Assembly: GCA_029762625.1 (NCBI GenBank)
Contig: JARVGI010000005.1
Span: 1-64,000, forward strand
DNA from: Methanomicrobiaceae archaeon
GTDB lineage: Archaea; Halobacteriota; Methanomicrobia; Methanomicrobiales; Methanomicrobiaceae
Direction of reading: 5' to 3'
DNA: 64,000 nt
Made by a program: the position numbers and the translations under genes. The notes under the pieces are model-generated. The model was not told the DNA's origin, did not search any database, and worked only from the letters and a program-made list of their open reading frames with translations. Within the stretch, counting starts at the first letter, position 1. Every line of letters begins with the position of its first letter. This document shows, piece by piece, positions 8,964 through 17,894 of this stretch.

Positions 8964-9122
8964 AACAGCCCCCTTTGCACTCATTTCATCGGGACCGGTG
9001 CGGCGGCGTGCATTCTCCGGCGCCCCGATGCGCAATTTTTCCGCAGCCGGGTTCACTCTTGATGTTACTGGAGGCTCCCTTGCCGCAATGCACGCCGCCG
9101 GGCATCCCGCCGTATGCTCCGA

Positions 9123-9356
9123 TCACTGGTGCTTCTCCACGTGCTTTCGCAGTTCCGTCCCCGGCAGGGAGCGGTCGGCGATATCGAGCGCCACGGCCCG
9201 CAGCTGCGCGTGCTCCGCGAGGCAGCTCGCGGGGATGGTGCCGTTCCGGAGGATTGCCGATGTGTTCTCGGTGATCTGGACGAGCTCGGTGGCGATGAGG
9301 GAGTTCAGCCAGAGAAGGTCTTTGAGCATGCATTTGAGTTCTTCATCCGCATTCAT
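9123..9356 (-). CDS. Small conserved-looking hypothetical protein (77 aa)
   Basis: The 77-residue product is hydrophilic and mainly helical in composition, with natural-looking sequence (for example 'LLWLNSLIATELVQITENTSAIL'-type amphipathic stretches, split here by heptad-like spacing). It has a clear ATG start and no signal peptide or Cys motif. It is divergent from the thioesterase gene across 123 bp. Overlapping plus-strand frames look random by comparison. I do not recognise the family, and a protein-binding or regulatory helix pair is only a guess. Confidence 0.55.
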   Translation of the reverse strand: MNADEELKCMLKDLLWLNSLIATELVQITENTSAILRNGTIPASCLAEHAQLRAVALDIADRSLPGTELRKHVEKHQ

Positions 9357-9479
9357 ACAGGAGGAGGGGGATGTGAGCGCTCATTGCGGTTTCGGTTTGC
9401 CGAAATCGCCGGAGGCCTTCCTGCCGGTCGCTGCAATGTCGCAAGGGCTAAATTGGCGCGCCCCGTATCCGTTAATCGC

Positions 9480-9908
9480 ATGACCGTCAGGTATCTTGAG
9501 GAGATCCGCACGCGGGGGCGGGACGCGAACCCGTTCTTTTGCCTCATGGGCATCGATGTGGGAGCTTATGATGATGGGCGCGCCGAACTCTCCATGCAGG
9601 TGCGGCCCGATATGCTCAACGGCGACGGGTGGCTGCAGGGAGGTGTCTTTGCCTCCCTCTGCGACGAGGCGATGGCGCTCGCGCTCTGCACCGTCCTCGA
9701 TGAGAGGGAATCCATCGCCACCATCTCCGAGTCAACCTCGTTTCTGCGCGGCGTAACGGAAGGCGTGATCGTCGCCCGGGGCAGGGTGATCCGGAAAGGC
9801 CGAAGGGTCGCCTTCACCGAGGGCGAGGTGCGCATGCAGGGCACGGATGCCCCCCTCCTCTCCCAGACCGCTGCGTCCTTCGCGGTGATCAGGAGCCGCG
9901 AGGAGTGA
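9480..9908 (+). CDS. PaaI-family hotdog thioesterase
   Basis: The 142-residue product matches the usual length of PaaI-type acyl-CoA thioesterases. The hotdog-fold signature is visible as 'NGDGWLQGGVFASLCDEAMALAL' regions (residues about 42-64), with the Gly-Gly-x-x-x-x-Leu-x-Asp element that forms the active-site helix, followed by beta strands 'VIVARGRVIRKGRRVAF'. The frame is open further upstream to 9114, but homologous sequence begins at the ATG at 9480 ('MTVRYLEEIR'), which I take as the start. Its substrate would be an aromatic or small acyl-CoA; the precise one cannot be read from sequence. It stands alone, upstream of pyrG. Confidence 0.8.
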   Translation: MTVRYLEEIRTRGRDANPFFCLMGIDVGAYDDGRAELSMQVRPDMLNGDGWLQGGVFASLCDEAMALALCTVLDERESIATISESTSFLRGVTEGVIVARGRVIRKGRRVAFTEGEVRMQGTDAPLLSQTAASFAVIRSREE

Positions 9909-9988
9909 GGCCCGGAGATCCCCCTATCAGGTGCGGCGCCATATACCCTGCAGGCGTTGCGAAAACCCAATGATAATGCCTGAGTGCT

Positions 9989-9998
9989 ACATATAATA
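9989..9998 (+). promoter_or_regulatory. TATA box of the pyrG operon
   Basis: acatataata lies 42-51 bases before the TTG start of pyrG. Transcription would begin near 10020, giving a short leader that contains the Shine-Dalgarno aggag (10027-10031). Confidence 0.55.
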
Positions 9999-10039
9999 TG
10001 GATGGCAGAACAATCTGATCAGCAGCAGGAGAGGGCATA

Positions 10040-11623
10040 TTGAAGTTTATTGTTGTCACCGGAGGCGTAATGAGCGGTCTGGGGAAGGGCATCACCACCG
10101 CTTCCATCGGCCGGCTCCTGAAAAACCGCGGGTATCGCGTCACCGCCGTAAAGATCGATCCCTACCTCAATATCGATGCCGGGACGATGAACCCGGCACA
10201 GCACGGGGAGGTGTTCGTGCTCCGCGACGGCGGCGAGGTTGATCTCGATCTCGGCAACTACGAGCGGTTTCTGGACATCAACCTCAGTTCAGACCACAAT
10301 ATCACAACCGGGAAGGTCTACCAGACAGTGATAGAAAAAGAGCGGCGCGGCGATTTCCTCGGCGGGACCGTCCAGATTATCCCCCATATTACCGACCAGA
10401 TCAAGGCATGCATCCGGCACGCTGCCGAAGAGGAACTCGACAACAAAACCCATGCCGACATCTGCCTCGTCGAGGTGGGAGGCACGGTCGGTGATATCGA
10501 GAGCATGCCCTTTTTGGAAGCTGTGCGACAGATGCACGGGGAGCTGGAAGCACACGACATGGTGCTCGTGCACGTGACGCTCGTGCCGGTCGACAACATG
10601 GGAGATCATAAGACGAAACCCACCCAGCACTCGGTCAAGGCGCTTCGCGAACTGGGGCTGCACCCCGACATCATCGTGGGCAGGAGCGAATGCGTCATTT
10701 CGGGCGGGACGAAGAAGAAGATCTCCGCGTTCTGCGATGTGCCCCCGAGAGCGGTTATCAGCATGGCGACCGTGCCCGACATCTACCACGTCCCGATGGA
10801 GATGGAAAAGGAAGGGGTCGCCGACGTGGTTCTGGAATATCTCGACCTCGAAAAACGCACCCCCGATACCGAGTGGTACCACCTGGTCAGCAGGGAGTAC
10901 ACCAACAGGGTCACGGTCGCCATCGTGAGTAAGTACGGCATCGAGGATGTCTACATCAGCATCAAGGAAGCCCTGAAACATGCCGGGCGTGCGCTCTCGA
11001 CCGAGGTCGATATCAGGTGGCTTGACGCCGAAACATTCGATACCGCCGAATTGGCGGACGTCGACGGTATCCTGGTCCCGGGAGGGTTCGGCAAGCGGGG
11101 CATTGAGGGAAAGCTGCGGGCGATCCGGTTTGCCAGGGAGCAGAAAAAGCCATACCTTGGCCTCTGTCTCGGATTCCAGCTTGCCGTCATCGAATACGCG
11201 AAAAATGTCCTTGGATTGGCGGACGCCACGAGCGAAGAGATGGGGCCGGGCCTTCATGTGATTGCCATCCTCCCCGAACAGGAAGAGGTGGAGGATCTCG
11301 GGGGAACGATGCGGCTCGGCGAATACGCGATCGATCCTGGGGAGAATACCCTGATCGCACAACTCTATGAAAACACCGGAATCACCGAGCGGCACCGTCA
11401 TCGCTACGAGGTTACACCATCCATGATCGCCGACCTCGAAGCAGCGGGACTGGTCTTTTCGGGAAGGTGCGGGAACAGGATGGAGGTGTGCGAGCTGCCC
11501 GACCACCCCTTCTTCCTGGCAACCCAGTTCCATCCGGAGTTCACTTCGCGGCCTACCCGGGCATCGCCGCCCTATCTGGGATTCGTGGCGGCTTGCAGAG
11601 AGGAAAGAAACAGAGAGAGTTAG
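10040..11623 (+). CDS. pyrG: CTP synthase
   Basis: This enzyme makes CTP from UTP, ATP and glutamine. The 527 residues show the synthetase domain first ('[19 protein letters not shown]' P-loop region, residues about 5-23; 'KIDPYLN', '[11 protein letters not shown]') and the class I glutamine amidotransferase domain second (about 290-520), with the nucleophile in 'LCLGFQ' and the His/Glu pair in 'HPEFTSRP'. The start is TTG, supported by a preceding aggag and by homology beginning at 'MKFIVVTGG'. It leads a same-strand run with guaA(B), argD, hisC, the AK6-like kinase and a CDP-alcohol transferase, which suggests one transcript. Confidence 0.97.
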   Translation: MKFIVVTGGVMSGLGKGITTASIGRLLKNRGYRVTAVKIDPYLNIDAGTMNPAQHGEVFVLRDGGEVDLDLGNYERFLDINLSSDHNITTGKVYQTVIEKERRGDFLGGTVQIIPHITDQIKACIRHAAEEELDNKTHADICLVEVGGTVGDIESMPFLEAVRQMHGELEAHDMVLVHVTLVPVDNMGDHKTKPTQHSVKALRELGLHPDIIVGRSECVISGGTKKKISAFCDVPPRAVISMATVPDIYHVPMEMEKEGVADVVLEYLDLEKRTPDTEWYHLVSREYTNRVTVAIVSKYGIEDVYISIKEALKHAGRALSTEVDIRWLDAETFDTAELADVDGILVPGGFGKRGIEGKLRAIRFAREQKKPYLGLCLGFQLAVIEYAKNVLGLADATSEEMGPGLHVIAILPEQEEVEDLGGTMRLGEYAIDPGENTLIAQLYENTGITERHRHRYEVTPSMIADLEAAGLVFSGRCGNRMEVCELPDHPFFLATQFHPEFTSRPTRASPPYLGFVAACREERNRES

Positions 11624-11642
11624 ACAGCGGTGGAATACTATC

Positions 11643-12560
11643 ATGGTGAATGTTGAACGGTTTATCGGAGCCGCAATTGCGAGCATACGGGACAAGGCAG
11701 GGAACGATTGTGTGGTCATGGCCCTCTCGGGCGGCGTTGACAGCTCGGTCTGTGCGGAACTCGCCCACCGGGCGATTGGCGACCGCCTCAAGCCCATCTA
11801 CGTGGACACGGGGCTCATGCGAAAAGGGGAGAGCGAGCGGATCTGCGAACTCTTCTGTGACTACAACCTCACGATGGTCGACGCCGCGGACGAGTTCTTC
11901 GAGGTGCTCCGGGGTATCACCGACCCCGAGGAGAAACGCAAGGCCATCGGCGAGAAGTTCATCAGGATCTTTGAGCGGGAAGCGAAAAAAACCGGCGCGA
12001 AACACCTGCTACAGGGGACGATCTATCCCGACCGCATCGAGAGCGAGGGGGGCATCAAGAGCCACCACAATGTGGGAGGGATGCCGCTCCACATTGCGTT
12101 CGAGACCATCATCGAGCCACTCGAGGATCTCTACAAGGATGAGGTGAGGGAGGTTGCCGCCGGGCTGGATCTGCCCCTCGAAATTCAGCACAGAATGCCG
12201 TTCCCGGGCCCGGGCCTTGCCGTCCGCTGCCTGGAAGAGGTGACACCGGATAAGATCGCCATCGTCCGTGAGGCAAACGCCATCGCCGAGGAGGAACTGG
12301 TCGAGGCCTTTAGCCCCTGGCAGTGCTTCGCCGCCCTGCTCGGCCTCGGCACAGGAGTCAAGGGCGATGTGCGCCTGCACGGGTGGATCATCGCGGTGAG
12401 GGCGGTCCATTCGCGGGATGCAATGACAGCAGACCCGATTGAACTTCCGTGGGAGACGCTCCGTGCCATCGCATCGCGGATCACCGCGGAGATACCGGGC
12501 GTTGCCCGGGTGGTGTATGATATCACCCCCAAACCCCCGGCCACGATTGAATACGAATAG
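11643..12560 (+). CDS. guaAB: GMP synthase subunit B (ATP-pyrophosphatase subunit)
   Basis: The product is the synthetase half of the split archaeal GMP synthase, converting XMP to GMP with ammonia from a separate glutaminase subunit that is not in this window. The 305-residue protein has the PP-loop '[10 protein letters not shown]' (residues about 29-38), '[11 protein letters not shown]', and the C-terminal dimerisation part ending '[10 protein letters not shown]', the standard ending of GuaA. It lies 19 bp after pyrG, fitting coordinated nucleotide synthesis. Confidence 0.96.
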   Translation: MVNVERFIGAAIASIRDKAGNDCVVMALSGGVDSSVCAELAHRAIGDRLKPIYVDTGLMRKGESERICELFCDYNLTMVDAADEFFEVLRGITDPEEKRKAIGEKFIRIFEREAKKTGAKHLLQGTIYPDRIESEGGIKSHHNVGGMPLHIAFETIIEPLEDLYKDEVREVAAGLDLPLEIQHRMPFPGPGLAVRCLEEVTPDKIAIVREANAIAEEELVEAFSPWQCFAALLGLGTGVKGDVRLHGWIIAVRAVHSRDAMTADPIELPWETLRAIASRITAEIPGVARVVYDITPKPPATIEYE

Positions 12561-12579
12561 GTGCGGAGGACAGGAATAT

Positions 12580-13710
12580 ATGGAGGAACGTGCACACTAC
12601 CGGGAACTCGATGCCCGGTACTATATGCAGGCATTTTCCCGGACGATGCTGATCGTGAAAGGCGCCGGATCGAAGGTGTGGGACGCGGAGGGAAACGAGT
12701 ATATTGACTGCGTGGCGGGAATCGCTGTCTGCAGCACGGGGCACTGCCACCCGGCGGTGGTGAGGGCCATCTGCGAGCAGGCGCATGAGCTTATCCACTG
12801 CTCGAACCTCTACTACGTCCCCCACCAGGCGGAACTCGCCCGAAAACTGGCAGAGATCACCGGGCTTTCCAGAGCCTTCCTCGTCAATTCGGGTGCGGAG
12901 GCCAACGAAGCGGCGATCAAACTGGCACGGGTCGCAACAGGCCGAAAACAGTTTGTCGCCTTCCGTGACTGCTTCCACGGGCGCACCATGGGATCGCTTG
13001 CCGTCACCCACAAACCGGCCATCAGGGAGCCGTTCGAGCCGCTCGAACCGAAGTGTACCTTCGTCGACTACGGCGATGCCGGTGCGCTCCGGAACGCGGT
13101 CGACGAGAATACCGCAGGGGTGTTCGTGGAGGCGGTCCAGGGGGAGGCGGGGGTCATCCTGCCGCCCGAGGGGTTCCTCAGGGAGGTACGGGAGATCTGT
13201 GATGAAACAGGAGCGCTTTTGATCGCCGATGAGGTGCAAACAGGAATGGGGAGAACCGGCACATGGCTCGCCATGCACCAGCACGGCGTGCAGCCCGATA
13301 TCGTCAGCCTCGCCAAGGGGATGGCAAGCGGATTTCCCGTCGGCGCCATTGTCGCCCGTGAAGGACTGGCATTTACCGCAGGCCAGCACGGGAGCACGTT
13401 TGCAGGCGGCCCCCTCGCCTGCGCAGCCGCGCTCGCCACCATCGGGGTGATCGAAGAGGTGCTCCCCGGTGTGGCAGCAAAAGGAAAACGGTTTGCCGAA
13501 GGCCTCGCGGCATACAACCCCCGTGCCATCGGCCTGATGGTCGGCATCCCGGTGGGCGACCGGTGCCCGGAGGTGCAGAAGACCTGTGCCAACCGGGGTG
13601 TGCTCGTCAACTGCGCGGCCAACGGCAACCTGAGACTTGTCCCGCCGCTCACCATCACCGAGGAGGAGATCGACCGGACAATCGAGGTTCTCCATGCAGC
13701 ACTTGGTTAG
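12580..13710 (+). CDS. argD: Acetylornithine aminotransferase
   Basis: A class III PLP aminotransferase of 376 residues, catalysing N-acetylornithine/N-acetylglutamate semialdehyde interconversion in arginine synthesis. Visible landmarks are 'NSGAEANEAAIKLAR' (about residue 100), 'FHGRTMGSLAVT', the PLP-contact segment 'IADEVQTGMGRTG', and the PLP-lysine segment 'LAKGMASGFPVGA' followed by 'GSTFAGGPLACAAA'. The frame is open upstream into guaA, but the ATG at 12580 is preceded by ggagga and begins the homologous part. It sits 19 bp after guaA and overlaps hisC by 17 bp. Some archaeal ArgD enzymes also act in lysine synthesis, but here DapL serves that route. Confidence 0.93.
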   Translation: MEERAHYRELDARYYMQAFSRTMLIVKGAGSKVWDAEGNEYIDCVAGIAVCSTGHCHPAVVRAICEQAHELIHCSNLYYVPHQAELARKLAEITGLSRAFLVNSGAEANEAAIKLARVATGRKQFVAFRDCFHGRTMGSLAVTHKPAIREPFEPLEPKCTFVDYGDAGALRNAVDENTAGVFVEAVQGEAGVILPPEGFLREVREICDETGALLIADEVQTGMGRTGTWLAMHQHGVQPDIVSLAKGMASGFPVGAIVAREGLAFTAGQHGSTFAGGPLACAAALATIGVIEEVLPGVAAKGKRFAEGLAAYNPRAIGLMVGIPVGDRCPEVQKTCANRGVLVNCAANGNLRLVPPLTITEEEIDRTIEVLHAALG

Positions 13711-14749
13711 GGACTGCTTTCGGGGTGAAGGATACCGGTTTGCCACCGGCGCCTTCGATATCGCCCGCGCCTGCGGGTGGGACCGGGTAGCCCGCCTTGG
13801 CAGCAATGAGAGTCCCTACCCTCCCTCTCCCCTCGCCATCGCCCGGGCCACCGAAGCCCTCGCCTCGGCGAACCGCTACCCCGACGAGCACATGGTGTCC
13901 CTGGTGGAATCCCTGAGACGCGCATTCGGCGACTACTCGTTCGTCACCGGCGCGGGGATGGACGGGGTTATCGAGACGGTGATCCGTGCAACGCTCGATG
14001 CAGGGGACAGGGTTGCGATCAGCACCCCCACCTTCTCCTTTTACGGCATCGCCGCACGCGCCCAGGGAGGGGTCCCGCATCCGATCCCGCGAACCGGTGG
14101 TTTTGCCATCGATGCCGGACGGGTGATCGCGGAAAGCCGCGGGGCGAAGATCACCTTTCTCTGCACACCCAACAATCCCACGGGGAATGCGACGCCCCCG
14201 GAGGTGATCGGGGAAATTTGCGACGGGATCGAGGGGATGCTCTTTCTGGACAACGCTTACGTGGAATTTGCCGCGCTTGACTACATGCCGCTCCTGCGCA
14301 GGTTTGACAACCTGATCATCGGCCGCACGTTCTCCAAAGCCTATGCGCTCGCGGGGCTCAGGGTCGGGTTCGCATGCGTGCCCTCGTGGTTCGAGCCCCT
14401 GTTCCGGCGTGCGCAGACCCCCTTCGCATTGAACGCAGTCTCCGCTGCGGCAGCAATGGGCGCCCTTGCCGACACCGAACACGTTCGGCGCATCGTGGCG
14501 CACGTAACCGCATGGCGCAGGCGGTTTACGGCAGAGATCCCCTTTCCCGTCCTGCCGAGCGACGCCAACTTCGTGCTCGTCGACGTTTCTCCCCTGACCG
14601 GCGACGAGGCAGTGGAGGCGCTCGCACGGCGGGGCGTGGTGGTGCGATCGGCCGCAGGGTTCCCCGGGCTCGGCGACCACTTCATCAGGGCGAGTATCGG
14701 TGATTATTGGGAAAATGAACGATTTATAGAGGAGATACAGAGTATATGA
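13694..14749 (+). CDS. hisC: Histidinol-phosphate aminotransferase
   Basis: A class I/II PLP aminotransferase of 351 residues that converts imidazole acetol phosphate to histidinol phosphate. Key segments are 'RLGSNESPYPPSP' (residues about 32-44), 'CTPNNPTGN', 'LDNAYVEF' and the PLP lysine in 'RTFSKAYALAGLRVGF'. The chosen ATG lies inside the end of argD (17-bp overlap), where the HisC-like N-terminus 'MQHLVRDCFRG' begins. The stop overlaps the next start as ATGA, indicating translational coupling. Confidence 0.93.
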   Translation: MQHLVRDCFRGEGYRFATGAFDIARACGWDRVARLGSNESPYPPSPLAIARATEALASANRYPDEHMVSLVESLRRAFGDYSFVTGAGMDGVIETVIRATLDAGDRVAISTPTFSFYGIAARAQGGVPHPIPRTGGFAIDAGRVIAESRGAKITFLCTPNNPTGNATPPEVIGEICDGIEGMLFLDNAYVEFAALDYMPLLRRFDNLIIGRTFSKAYALAGLRVGFACVPSWFEPLFRRAQTPFALNAVSAAAAMGALADTEHVRRIVAHVTAWRRRFTAEIPFPVLPSDANFVLVDVSPLTGDEAVEALARRGVVVRSAAGFPGLGDHFIRASIGDYWENERFIEEIQSI

Positions 14750-15258
14750 TGTGGGGCATCACCGGGACGCCGGGGACGGGGAAATCATCTCTTGCGGATG
14801 AACTTGCAGCCCGCGGCTATCCCGTCCTCCACCTCTCGGAAACGACTGCGCCCTACATTATCGAACAGGATGCCGCACGACAGACGGCCGTCATCGATGA
14901 AGAACGGTGGGTCGCGAAATTATCCCCGTTTGCAGGATTTGTGGAAGGGCACCTTGCGCACCTCCTGCCCTGCGACCGGGTGGTGGTGCTCCGCTGCCGG
15001 CCCGATGTCCTTGCCCTGAGGCTCGGCAAACGCCGGTACCCCCCTGAAAAAATCCGCGAGAATCTCGAAGCCGAGGCGCTGGATGGTATCCTGATCGAGG
15101 CGCTCGAGGAGCACCCCCCTGAGCACGTTCTCGAGCTCGATACCACCTACCGGTCGATCTCGGAGACCGCCGACCGGATCGAGGATTTTATTCACGAAAA
15201 GCTCCCACCGTCTCATGGAACAACCGATTGGTCGGAATTTCTGGAACATATGGTATGA
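14746..15258 (+). CDS. AK6/Fap7-type adenylate kinase-like NMP kinase
   Basis: A small P-loop kinase of 170 residues. The Walker A motif 'GITGTPGTGKSS' (residues about 4-15) opens the protein, and the short lid region and 'RYPPEKIRENLEAEALD' segment are typical of the archaeal AK6/Fap7 adenylate kinase family. Members phosphorylate AMP or other NMPs and in archaea bind ribosomal protein S11 during small-subunit maturation. It is coupled by ATGA overlaps to hisC before and the CDP-alcohol transferase after. Two adjacent Met codons (14746, 14749) are possible starts. Confidence 0.88.
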   Translation: MMWGITGTPGTGKSSLADELAARGYPVLHLSETTAPYIIEQDAARQTAVIDEERWVAKLSPFAGFVEGHLAHLLPCDRVVVLRCRPDVLALRLGKRRYPPEKIRENLEAEALDGILIEALEEHPPEHVLELDTTYRSISETADRIEDFIHEKLPPSHGTTDWSEFLEHMV

Positions 15259-15878
15259 CGCTCGACCGGCTTCGCCCCCACTCGGAAGTACTCTTTGCCC
15301 CTCTTGTCAGCATTTCTCTTCGCGCGGGACTGACGCCCAATATCTGCTCCGTCATCTCCCTGCTTTGGGCCCTCGGAGCAGGCATCGCCTTCTACCTTGG
15401 CGCAATCCTGCCCGGAGTGGTTCTCGTCGCGGCAAATGCGGTGTTTGACGCAATGGACGGGGCGATTGCCAGGGAACTGGGTGTTGACAGTAAAAAAGGA
15501 GATTTTCTGGACCATGTGCTCGACCGCTATGCGGACATCTTCATTATCACAGGCATCTTCGCCGGTGGTGCCGCATCATGGCAGGTGGGCGTCTTTGCGC
15601 TCACCGGAGTCCTGATGTCCTCCTACCTGGGAACACAGGCGCAGGCGGTGGGTGTGGGCCGGTTTTACGGGGGGATCATGGGCAGGGCGGATAGACTGCT
15701 GCTGCTCATAATCGCCGGTATACTGGACGTCCTCATTCCGGGCGGGGTGCTGGGGATGCCGTACCTCGGGTGGCTTCTGGTCATTTTCGGGGTGCTGGGC
15801 AATTATACCGCCATCCAGCGGTTCATCCATGTCTGGAAGCAGATGGACGAGACCGAAGGCCCGCAAAAACGCTCCTGA
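15255..15878 (+). CDS. CDP-alcohol phosphatidyltransferase (archaetidylinositol phosphate synthase type)
   Basis: A membrane enzyme of 207 residues carrying the full CDP-alcohol transferase signature D-G-x2-A-R-x8-G-x3-D-x3-D, seen as 'DGAIAREL' through 'GDFLDHVLD' (residues about 67-88). About five to six hydrophobic helices follow. Length and sequence fit the archaeal enzyme joining CDP-archaeol and inositol 1-phosphate to form archaetidylinositol phosphate, a step in ether-lipid headgroup synthesis. The start at 15255 overlaps the kinase stop as ATGA. Substrate identity is by family resemblance. Confidence 0.85.
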   Translation: MTLDRLRPHSEVLFAPLVSISLRAGLTPNICSVISLLWALGAGIAFYLGAILPGVVLVAANAVFDAMDGAIARELGVDSKKGDFLDHVLDRYADIFIITGIFAGGAASWQVGVFALTGVLMSSYLGTQAQAVGVGRFYGGIMGRADRLLLLIIAGILDVLIPGGVLGMPYLGWLLVIFGVLGNYTAIQRFIHVWKQMDETEGPQKRS

Positions 15879-16004
15879 TTCGCCGGCACCGGTGGCAAAC
15901 CCGCCATTCGCACTTTTTCTGCGGAAGGATTGGTACAACGAGGAAAAACGATACATTGAAACGCATCCTGACGATTCTGCGCAACATCGGGCATTGGAAG
16001 GAAG

Positions 16005-16012
16005 GTATAAAT
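16005..16012 (+). promoter_or_regulatory. TATA box of the HEAT-repeat membrane protein gene
   Basis: gtataaat lies 26 bases before an in-frame GTG (16034) and 35 before the ATG (16043). The spacing to the GTG fits a leaderless transcript. Confidence 0.5.
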
Positions 16013-16042
16013 GGGTACAGCGGTGAAAGTTGTGTGATCCCA

Positions 16043-17299
16043 ATGTCGTTCCCGATACACGTACCGTCATACCATCTCCCGCGGTTTGAGGAGAGTGATG
16101 TCGTGAAACTCTGGGTGATCGCGGCCTTTGTCACGGTCTCCCTTCTCATTTCCGTCTACTCGCTCGAACCCTCCACCCACGAGGCATTTCCCTCGCTTGC
16201 GTTGTTCAGCCCGCATCTGTACTATATTCCCATCGTGCTGATGACCATCTGGTACCCCCATCGAACATTGCTCTTATCCGTCCTGATCATGGCCATCTAT
16301 ATCCTGTTCACGTTCTATTTCATGATGAGCGGCGCAGCCATCGATTTCATCTCCTCCGCCTTTACCGCCGCCATGTATCTCTGGGTGGTCGCCGCCACGT
16401 CCATGGCGCTGAGGGACTCGCGCTTTGGGCCACCCCCTGCTGCCATAGACGAGAGTGCGTACGGTCTTCAGGGAGACACTGCTGTGGTGTCCGGAAGCGG
16501 GATAAAAGAACAGCAGATCGTCAGGAAATCACGGGAATACATCTGCGGGATCATCAATGCGTTCCGTTCGCCAAACAGCCAGGAACGCGCACGGGCGATG
16601 CAGACGCTGAATACAATCGGCGAACCGGCAGTCGAGCCGCTCATCGATACGCTGAATGATGCGTGCTCGAGTACGAGGGATGCAGCGGCACGGACGCTCG
16701 GAATCATCGGGGATATAAGGGGAATCGAGCCCCTGATCGCGGCATTGAAAGACGAAGACAGAAGAGTCCGCGAGGCGGCGTCCCAGGCGCTTGCAAGCAT
16801 TGGCAGACCGGCTCGGCCGCGGTTGCTCGATAATCTTTGGGATGAAGACTGGCATGTTCGGATGGGAGCGGTGATCGCGCTGCGCATTATCGGGGGAGAC
16901 GATCTGGTACCCGAATTTGTCCGCCTCCTGCGTGATGAAAGCCCCTATGTGCGTGGAGAGAGTGCAAAATCACTTGGAAGGCTCGCAAACGGCGGGGTGA
17001 CCCATCAGCTTCTCGAAGCTCTTCATGACCACGCCAAGTACGTCCGCATCCGGGCGGCAGGATCGCTGGGCCGGTTACGCGACCCCGCGGCTGTTCCTGC
17101 ACTTGAACAGGTGCTTATGGAGGATCCGGAAGATGACGTGCGGCAGCGCGCTGCAGTGGCGCTCCTGCAGATCGGCACAGAGAGGGGAAAGGATGCCGTG
17201 CTGCGGGCAGCATCGTCGGCGGATCCCCGCACCAGGCGTGCGGCACAGGATTCATTGCACCCGGGACCTGGTACCAGATCGCCCGGCGGGTGCACCTGA
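16043..17299 (+). CDS. Membrane protein with sensor-type N-terminal module and HEAT repeats
   Basis: A protein of 418 residues. The first about 120 residues contain four hydrophobic helices; the second carries 'FSPHLYYIPIVL', a word seen in the membrane input modules of Methanomicrobiales sensor kinases. After a linker, residues about 165-405 form roughly seven HEAT/PBS-lyase-type repeats ('AVEPLIDTLNDACSSTRDAAARTLG', 'GIEPLIAALKDEDRRVREAAS' units, split by about 31 residues). No kinase, PAS or catalytic motif follows. The start could be the ATG at 16043 or a leaderless GTG at 16034. A membrane-anchored scaffold or sensor is inferred; the partner is unknown. Its 3' end touches the convergent broken kinase gene. 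Confidence 0.8.
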   Translation: MSFPIHVPSYHLPRFEESDVVKLWVIAAFVTVSLLISVYSLEPSTHEAFPSLALFSPHLYYIPIVLMTIWYPHRTLLLSVLIMAIYILFTFYFMMSGAAIDFISSAFTAAMYLWVVAATSMALRDSRFGPPPAAIDESAYGLQGDTAVVSGSGIKEQQIVRKSREYICGIINAFRSPNSQERARAMQTLNTIGEPAVEPLIDTLNDACSSTRDAAARTLGIIGDIRGIEPLIAALKDEDRRVREAASQALASIGRPARPRLLDNLWDEDWHVRMGAVIALRIIGGDDLVPEFVRLLRDESPYVRGESAKSLGRLANGGVTHQLLEALHDHAKYVRIRAAGSLGRLRDPAAVPALEQVLMEDPEDDVRQRAAVALLQIGTERGKDAVLRAASSADPRTRRAAQDSLHPGPGTRSPGGCT

Positions 17300-17879
17300 G
17301 CGGGTGCACTCGCGTAATCGCGCGTAGAACTGCTTCCACCACCTCGTCGAGCGGGCGCGCACCATCGATTACCACATTGCTGTTGCGAAGAAGAAGCGGG
17401 CGGTCGCGCCTGAAGGAGGGCCCCACGACCTCCTCGTTCTACGCGCGATCAAGGTTACGATCGCGCCTGCATCATCCGCGCACCTGCTCCTCCTCCGGGA
17501 TATCGAGAAACACCCTGCTATCAAGGAGATGCACAGATATCCTTGCAGACACAGAGGAGAAATCCATCCACGAGCACCAGCGGGGCGGGGTCCACCCTCA
17601 GGGAAAAGTCTTCGGTCCACGGGGCACGAGGGATCAGCACAGCCCTGCCCTGCTTCAGCTCCCCAAGGCATACTACCAGCCGGTCGAGTATCAGCGATTC
17701 ATCGATCTTCCGGTTGGAAAGGCCATGCGCGCTGCCTGCGTGCATTTTCCGGGAAAAAATGGGTCCAGCGGGAAAGACACGCGTTTTCTGAGGTTTTCGG
17801 CCACCGTCGACTTCCCGGCGCAGCTCGGTCCGTCGATCCCGATCCGCGTGACGCCGGCCTGTGAATCCACCATCATCAC
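17296..17879 (-). pseudogene. Broken uridine-kinase-type P-loop kinase gene
   Basis: Pieces of one kinase lie in order on the minus strand but in three frames. The first, from the ATG at 17879, has the P-loop 'GIDGPSCAGKSTVAENL' and 'FPLDPFF'. A shift near 17700-17750 leads to 'SLILDRLVVCLGELKQGRAV' and 'PLVLVDGFLL'. A further one-base shift near 17530 leads to 'DSRVFLDIPEEEQVRG', then an in-frame TGA (17472-17474), then a TAG (17439-17441), then 'NEEVVGPSFRRDRPLLL' and 'LDEVVEAVLRAI'. These match the uridine kinase/PRK fold from start to end. It begins 15 bp after fen1, so it was probably co-transcribed. Two shifts plus two stops argue for real decay rather than one sequencing error. Confidence 0.85.
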
Positions 17880-17894
17880 CCCCGCCGGAGCCGG

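Larger units (their letters stand above)
8606..9122. other. Intergenic region, 517 bp, no gene recognised
   Basis: A T-run (8618-8622) follows paralogue 3. The rest is GC-rich DNA with overlapping short frames on both strands, none resembling a family I know. A strong hairpin lies at 8946-8963. It may be a decayed gene or a regulatory or RNA region; I cannot tell. Confidence 0.5.

Noticed and set aside
10289-11797. A 502-codon minus-strand frame across pyrG
   Set aside because: It is fully covered by pyrG and the start of guaA(B), both unmistakable; no domain is seen in it.
17439-17474. Recoded stop codons (selenocysteine or pyrrolysine) in the kinase gene
   Set aside because: Both TGA and TAG occur in one short stretch, along with two frameshifts elsewhere in the gene; decay is the simpler explanation.
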